Shown here piece after piece: positions 32,554 to 36,809 of a stretch of 36,809 nucleotides of DNA. Source of the DNA: Bordetella parapertussis. Its GTDB lineage: Bacteria > Pseudomonadota > Gammaproteobacteria > Burkholderiales > Burkholderiaceae_D. The notes under the pieces were generated by a model. It ran no database searches, was not told the DNA's origin, and saw only the letters and a program-made list of their open reading frames with translations. A program made the position numbers and the translations under genes. The stretch is from the NCBI GenBank assembly GCA_945883145.1, contig CAMCXB010000020.1, positions 1 to 36,809 on the forward strand, in the 5' to 3' direction. Each line of letters opens with the position of its first letter. Position 1 is the first letter of the stretch.

Positions 32554-33915
32554 TCAATGCCCTCCCACTGACAAACCAGTTAGATGCTGAACGACTCTTT
32601 CCATTTTCATGAAGCGCGATCCTTTAATCAAAACACTGGCTGTGGGTGCAAGATTACCCACGACTTTATTTAATTCATCCATATCGTTGAAGTGTCGTCC
32701 ATGATTGCCAAAAGCTGTACTGGCATGTCGTGCTAACTCGCCAAGCGTAAAAATTTCATCGATATGTTTGGCTTTTGCATATGCGCCAATTTCTTCGTGA
32801 AACGCTACGCCTTCACTACCCACTTCACCCATATCACCTAAGATCAATGTGCGCGGTGACGGCGCAACAGCTAATACATCAATCGCAGCACGAACAGAAT
32901 CAGGATTGGCGTTGTAGGTATCATCAATGACTAGTGCGCCGTTTTTAGCGCTCTTACGTTGCAAGCGTCCTGCTACAGGTGCAAAAGCTTGCAGTCCTTG
33001 TACAATTTTTTCTGAAGTAATACCGATTGCAAGCGTCGCTGCACAAGCAGCTAAAGCATTACGTACGTTATGCACACCAGCAGCAGCTAGTTGCACATCG
33101 AATTGCTGACCTTCTGCATGTATGTGTAAAACACTACCGAAATCTTTCACCTCATAAGTACAACGTACTTGTGCTTGTTCATTTAAACCAAAACTTAAGA
33201 TACGACGTGATCCCGCATACGATGTCCATAACGGGGTATATACATCATCAGCAGGAAACACAGCACAGCCATTCGCAGGTAAGTGCAGAATCACTGCGCC
33301 ATTTTCAATCGCCACTGCTTCAACACTGGCCATAAATTCTTGATGTTCACGTTGCGCATTGTTGACTAAGCCAACATCAGGTGCGGCAATCTCTGCTAAG
33401 CGTGCAATCTCACCAGGATGATTCATGCCCATTTCTATGACTGCTGCTTTCATGCTTGCTTGTAGTCTGAACAAAGTAAGTGGAACACCAATCTCATTAT
33501 TCAAATTACCTTGTGTAGCTAAATAGTGGTTACCTCCAAATGCTGTATGCAAAATGGAAGCAATCATTTCTTTAACTGTGGTTTTTCCATTACTGCCTGT
33601 GACACCAATCACAGGCTGAGTAAATCGACGCCGCCATGTATGTGCTATTTGTCCTAATGCATAACGTGTATCACTGACCAATAAAGCAGGCAAAGGATAA
33701 TGTTCAGGAACAGCATGTGCTACCACTGCAGCGGCACCACTGTTTGCAACTTCAGGCAAAAATGTATGTGCATCAAAACGCTCACCAGCAAGAGCGACAA
33801 ATAAATTTCCTTTATTAATCGCCTTGCTATTCGTTGAAACGCCTGTGAATTCAACTGAGGAAGTTAAACTCGCTTCTGGTAAATCTATCAATAGATCATT
33901 CAGATGTGCGCGCAT
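32554..33915 (-). CDS. murF: UDP-MurNAc-tripeptide-D-Ala-D-Ala ligase MurF
   Basis: MurF joins the D-Ala-D-Ala dipeptide to the tripeptide precursor, completing the pentapeptide. The start is placed at 33915 (453 residues), where GGAGG lies 6 bases upstream and the ATG overlaps the murE stop (TAATG); an in-frame ATG 27 bases earlier is less likely. Motifs include VEFTGVSTNSKAINKGNLFV (substrate-binding N-domain), ATP-binding GVTGSNGKTTVKEMI, and VIDDTYNANPDSVRAAI in the C-terminal domain. The length matches the family. It is tightly packed between murE and mraY. Confidence 0.96.
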   Translation of the reverse strand: MRAHLNDLLIDLPEASLTSSVEFTGVSTNSKAINKGNLFVALAGERFDAHTFLPEVANSGAAAVVAHAVPEHYPLPALLVSDTRYALGQIAHTWRRRFTQPVIGVTGSNGKTTVKEMIASILHTAFGGNHYLATQGNLNNEIGVPLTLFRLQASMKAAVIEMGMNHPGEIARLAEIAAPDVGLVNNAQREHQEFMASVEAVAIENGAVILHLPANGCAVFPADDVYTPLWTSYAGSRRILSFGLNEQAQVRCTYEVKDFGSVLHIHAEGQQFDVQLAAAGVHNVRNALAACAATLAIGITSEKIVQGLQAFAPVAGRLQRKSAKNGALVIDDTYNANPDSVRAAIDVLAVAPSPRTLILGDMGEVGSEGVAFHEEIGAYAKAKHIDEIFTLGELARHASTAFGNHGRHFNDMDELNKVVGNLAPTASVLIKGSRFMKMERVVQHLTGLSVGGH

Positions 33916-35468
33916 TAATGGCCTCCATGGCGCGTTGCGCACGTTGCTAGTGCTAATGCAGCGTGATCGGCATCTAAAAATGCGAGCCGACGACCTTTGA
34001 TTTCTTGATAGTTCTCATGACCTTTTCCTGCAATGAGTACCACATCATTTTTTGCTGCATGACGTATGGCATATAAAATTGCACTCGCACGATCAGGTAT
34101 GACTTCTGGTTTTTGCTGCATAGACTCTGGTATACCAGATACTATTTGTTGAATGATGTGAGTAGGATCTTCACTGCGCGGATTATCACTAGTGATGACT
34201 AGCTGATCTGCTGCACAAGCAACAGCGCCCATTTGTGGACGCTTACCTGGATCACGATCACCACCACAACCAAACACACACCACAACGCACCTTCTCTTT
34301 CATTTGCTACTTCACGCAAGGTATGTAACGTTTTTTCTAAGGCATCTGGTGTGTGCGCATAATCAATCACTGCTAACGGTGCTTCAACGCCGCCTAATTG
34401 CTGCATACGACCTGGGATAGCAAGCAATGACTCTAACAAGGTCGTGATTTTTTGTAGCGTTAAGCCTCGTGCTAATAAAACACCGGCAACTGCCAACATA
34501 TTGCTGACATTAAATCGCCCTATGACATGTGAACGAATCTGCGCTTGACCAAATGGCGTGATGAGTTGAAAACTCATGCCGTTTTGTGTAATGCGTATGT
34601 CTTTTGCGCTCAACATAAGAATATTTTCAGACGATGCTGCACCTTCTATGCTGTAAGCAAAAATCGTTAGCGCTGGAAATTTTTTACGCACATGCTCTAG
34701 CAAGCGACTACCCATTGCATCATCAAGATTAATAACAACATGGGTTAAGGTTGGCCAATCAAATAAACGCGTTTTAGCCGCTTCATACGCAGCCATGCTG
34801 CCGTGGTAATCGAGATGGTCGCGTGTAAAGTTGGTTAACACAGCAACATCGATATGCAAAGCATTTAATCGACCCTGATCTAATCCAATTGATGACGCTT
34901 CAATTGCACAAGCTTTTGCGCCAGCTTGTTTATTCGTCGCTAACTGTCGCTGTAGCTGTACAGGATCAGGTGTGGTGTAACCTGTTTGTTCAAAATGATT
35001 AACTTCACCTTGTTTAAATAAGCCGCTTCCTAAGGTACCAATCACTGCGGTTGGTATCGCATCGCGAGATAAGGCCTGTGCTATCCATTGGGTACATGAA
35101 GTTTTACCGTTGGTGCCTGTAACTGCTACCGAAAATAAAGATTGATCAGGCTGACCATACCAAAATTTAGCGATGCTACCGGCTTGTTGTTTTAATTCAT
35201 GCACAGCTAGATGCGGCACGCTGATGTTGTTACATGCAGCATGTTCATCTGCAGCTTCATATATCACAGCACTCGCACCTGCTTGAATTGCTTGCGCAAT
35301 GTAATCTCGCCCATCACCCGCGTCACCAGGATATGCAATAAACACATCACCTACGTTAATACGTCGTGAGTCAGTAGTTAAATGCACATTCTTTTGTGCC
35401 GTAGTCGATACAGCACCTCTGATCCACTCAGTGATTTGTTCTGGATGGAGTTGCTGTGCTGTCGTCAC
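33915..35468 (-). CDS. murE: UDP-MurNAc-L-Ala-D-Glu:meso-diaminopimelate ligase MurE
   Basis: MurE adds the third amino acid of the stem peptide. The 517-residue protein begins with GTG at 35468, preceded by GGAG at 5 bases; the GTGA overlaps the ftsI stop. N-terminal HLTTDSRRINVGDVFIAYPG is the uridine-binding region and GTNGKTSC the ATP loop. The C-terminal motif TSDNPRSEDP, specifically DNPR, is the diagnostic meso-diaminopimelate selectivity signature, so the wall is of the Gram-negative A1-gamma type. Length and order (ftsI-murE-murF) are standard. Confidence 0.96.
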   Translation of the reverse strand: MTTAQQLHPEQITEWIRGAVSTTAQKNVHLTTDSRRINVGDVFIAYPGDAGDGRDYIAQAIQAGASAVIYEAADEHAACNNISVPHLAVHELKQQAGSIAKFWYGQPDQSLFSVAVTGTNGKTSCTQWIAQALSRDAIPTAVIGTLGSGLFKQGEVNHFEQTGYTTPDPVQLQRQLATNKQAGAKACAIEASSIGLDQGRLNALHIDVAVLTNFTRDHLDYHGSMAAYEAAKTRLFDWPTLTHVVINLDDAMGSRLLEHVRKKFPALTIFAYSIEGAASSENILMLSAKDIRITQNGMSFQLITPFGQAQIRSHVIGRFNVSNMLAVAGVLLARGLTLQKITTLLESLLAIPGRMQQLGGVEAPLAVIDYAHTPDALEKTLHTLREVANEREGALWCVFGCGGDRDPGKRPQMGAVACAADQLVITSDNPRSEDPTHIIQQIVSGIPESMQQKPEVIPDRASAILYAIRHAAKNDVVLIAGKGHENYQEIKGRRLAFLDADHAALALATCATRHGGH

Positions 35469-36809
35469 ATGGTCTCCGTGAGCGGCGCAGCCGGCAAAAT
35501 TACATTGGTCACAGGCGCATCTGGCGCAACATTCAACAGTCGTAAAGTACCCGCTGCGACATTCGCAAAGGCAGGTGCTGCAACTTGACCACCAAAATGT
35601 TGTGGACCTGAAGGCTCATCAATCATGACGGCGATGATGATACGTGGATCAGATACCGGTGCTAAGCCTACAAATGACCCTACATATTTTTTAACGTATT
35701 GACCGCCTTCAACTTTATAAGCAGTTCCTGTTTTACCGGCGACACGATAACCTCGAACTTGGGCAAATGGTGCTGTGCCTTCTGAGCTCACTACTTTTTC
35801 CATCATCAAGCGCATTTGACGTGCTGCTCTTTCACTTAACACGCGTTGCGCTACAGGTGGACGATCCAATTTTTGAAAGCTCAAAGGAATCATCTCGCCA
35901 TTACGCGCAAACATCATATAGGCGCGCGCTAATTGTATGAGCGATACAGATATACCTTGTCCATAACTTATAGTCGCTTGTTCAATCGGACGCCAGCTCT
36001 TATAGGGCTTCATTCGTCCTGCTACTGCACCGGGAAATCCGAATCGTGGTTGTTGTCCAAAGCCTGCTGCAGTAAAGATGTCCCACATATCATGTGACTC
36101 TAATTTCTGCGCAATTTTTACTGTACCTACATTCGATGATTGTCCGATGATGTTGGTGACTGTCATTGAGGATGCATGCGGATGTGAATCACCTATCGTT
36201 GCTGGTCCCATTGTTAATTTAGGTGGCGTATCAATTACGGTGTCTGGTGTAATTAAGCCTTTATCTAAGGCGCGCGCAATCGTAAATGGCTTCATGGTGG
36301 AGCCAGGTTCAAAGGTGTCTGTCATCACGCGATTACGCATGACAGAAGGATCTACACCTTGTCGATTATTTGGATTGAAGGTCGGCATGTTAACCATGGC
36401 TAGTACTTCACCGGTTTTCACATCCAACACAACAATCGCACCTGCTTTCGCATTAAATTTATCGACCGCTTGTTGTAGTTGTGTGAAAGCGAGATATTGA
36501 ATTTTATTATCGATAGAGAGCGTTAAATCTTTGCCATCACGTGGTTCACGCAAATGCTCTACATCTTCAACTACGCGTCCTTGACGATCGCGAATCACAC
36601 GCCGACTTCCTGTTACACCGGCAAGTGATTTTTGCTGTATGTATTCAATACCTTCTTTTCCAACATCTTGGTAATCCGTAAAGCCTAATACATGCGCTGC
36701 AGCGGGGCCTGCTGGATAGGAGCGTTTATATTCTTTACTCGTACGTATACCGGGAATATTTAAATCGAGAATACGTTTTGCTAACTCGGGATCCACCTGT
36801 CGTTTGAGA
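35465..36809 (-). CDS. ftsI: Septal peptidoglycan transpeptidase FtsI (PBP3), C-terminal part
   Basis: This is the cross-linking enzyme of the septum, a target of beta-lactams. The frame continues past the window edge, so the N-terminal tail, membrane helix and part of the pedestal domain are missing; a GTG at 36796 is internal and not the start. Visible are the end of the dimerisation/pedestal domain (SKEYKRSYPAGPAAAHVLG) and the transpeptidase domain. Its motifs are STMK (in FEPGSTMKPF; active Ser codon at 36299-36301), SSN (GQSSNVGTVK) and KTGTA (VAGKTGTAYK). At the 3' end its stop overlaps the murE GTG start by 4 bases. Confidence 0.96.
   Translation of the reverse strand, partial: LKRQVDPELAKRILDLNIPGIRTSKEYKRSYPAGPAAAHVLGFTDYQDVGKEGIEYIQQKSLAGVTGSRRVIRDRQGRVVEDVEHLREPRDGKDLTLSIDNKIQYLAFTQLQQAVDKFNAKAGAIVVLDVKTGEVLAMVNMPTFNPNNRQGVDPSVMRNRVMTDTFEPGSTMKPFTIARALDKGLITPDTVIDTPPKLTMGPATIGDSHPHASSMTVTNIIGQSSNVGTVKIAQKLESHDMWDIFTAAGFGQQPRFGFPGAVAGRMKPYKSWRPIEQATISYGQGISVSLIQLARAYMMFARNGEMIPLSFQKLDRPPVAQRVLSERAARQMRLMMEKVVSSEGTAPFAQVRGYRVAGKTGTAYKVEGGQYVKKYVGSFVGLAPVSDPRIIIAVMIDEPSGPQHFGGQVAAPAFANVAAGTLRLLNVAPDAPVTNVILPAAPLTETM

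Noticed and set aside
1..36809. tRNA, rRNA or riboswitch genes
   Set aside because: No cloverleaf, rRNA segment or recognisable riboswitch core was seen by eye; gaps are short and mostly hold hairpins or leaders.

Overview
This window looks like the chromosome of a betaproteobacterium, most likely Burkholderiales and close to Oxalobacteraceae. The evidence is the gene order pilB-pilC-pilD-coaE-zapD-yacG, facing mutT / DUF815 ATPase / argJ / secA and then dciA, lpxC, a Prx5-type peroxiredoxin and the dcw cell-wall and division cluster. FtsZ, ZapD and SecA also read as betaproteobacterial. Base composition is moderate by eye, without the high GC of many Burkholderia. The genus cannot be fixed from the sequence alone.

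Layout. (1) 1-820 is accessory DNA: the end of an IS3-type element, a REP-like palindrome, a small secreted protein and an orphan Phd/YefM-type antitoxin. (2) 983-6458 is a three-gene heavy-metal RND efflux operon (adaptor, pump, outer-membrane factor) with overlapping junctions and a hairpin at its end. (3) 6536-13499, plus strand: a CNNM/CorC-type membrane protein, pilB, pilC, pilD (type IV pilus assembly and prepilin processing), coaE, zapD (TTG start) and the 59-residue yacG. (4) 13540-19004, minus strand: a Nudix hydrolase, a DUF815 ATPase, argJ and secA, with a strong palindromic terminator between secA and argJ. (5) dciA (plus strand) diverges from secA. (6) 19829-36809, minus strand: ftsI (cut by the window edge)-murE-murF-mraY-murD-ftsW-murG-murC-ddlB-ftsQ-ftsA-ftsZ, then the peroxiredoxin and lpxC. 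Most junctions from ftsI to murG overlap or nearly touch, as expected for a co-transcribed, translationally coupled operon.

How the genes work together. MurC, MurD, MurE, MurF and Ddl make the cytoplasmic UDP-MurNAc-pentapeptide. MraY and MurG turn it into lipid II. FtsW and FtsI polymerise and cross-link septal wall. FtsQ, FtsA, FtsZ and, at a distance, ZapD form the divisome. LpxC commits UDP-GlcNAc to lipid A. SecA exports envelope proteins, and PilB/PilC/PilD build type IV pili.

The most unusual structure is between murG and murC. The murC start region (first 12 codons plus about 77 bases upstream) is tandemly repeated with an exact 112-base period: two full copies and a third partial one. 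The arrangement creates two almost identical 40-codon reading frames. Each starts like MurC, and each stops 11 bases inside the next start, the last one inside murC itself. A terminator-like hairpin lies in each full unit. The few differences between copies are synonymous in the MurC-like frame. This could be a translational-coupling or attenuation leader, or a recent slippage duplication.
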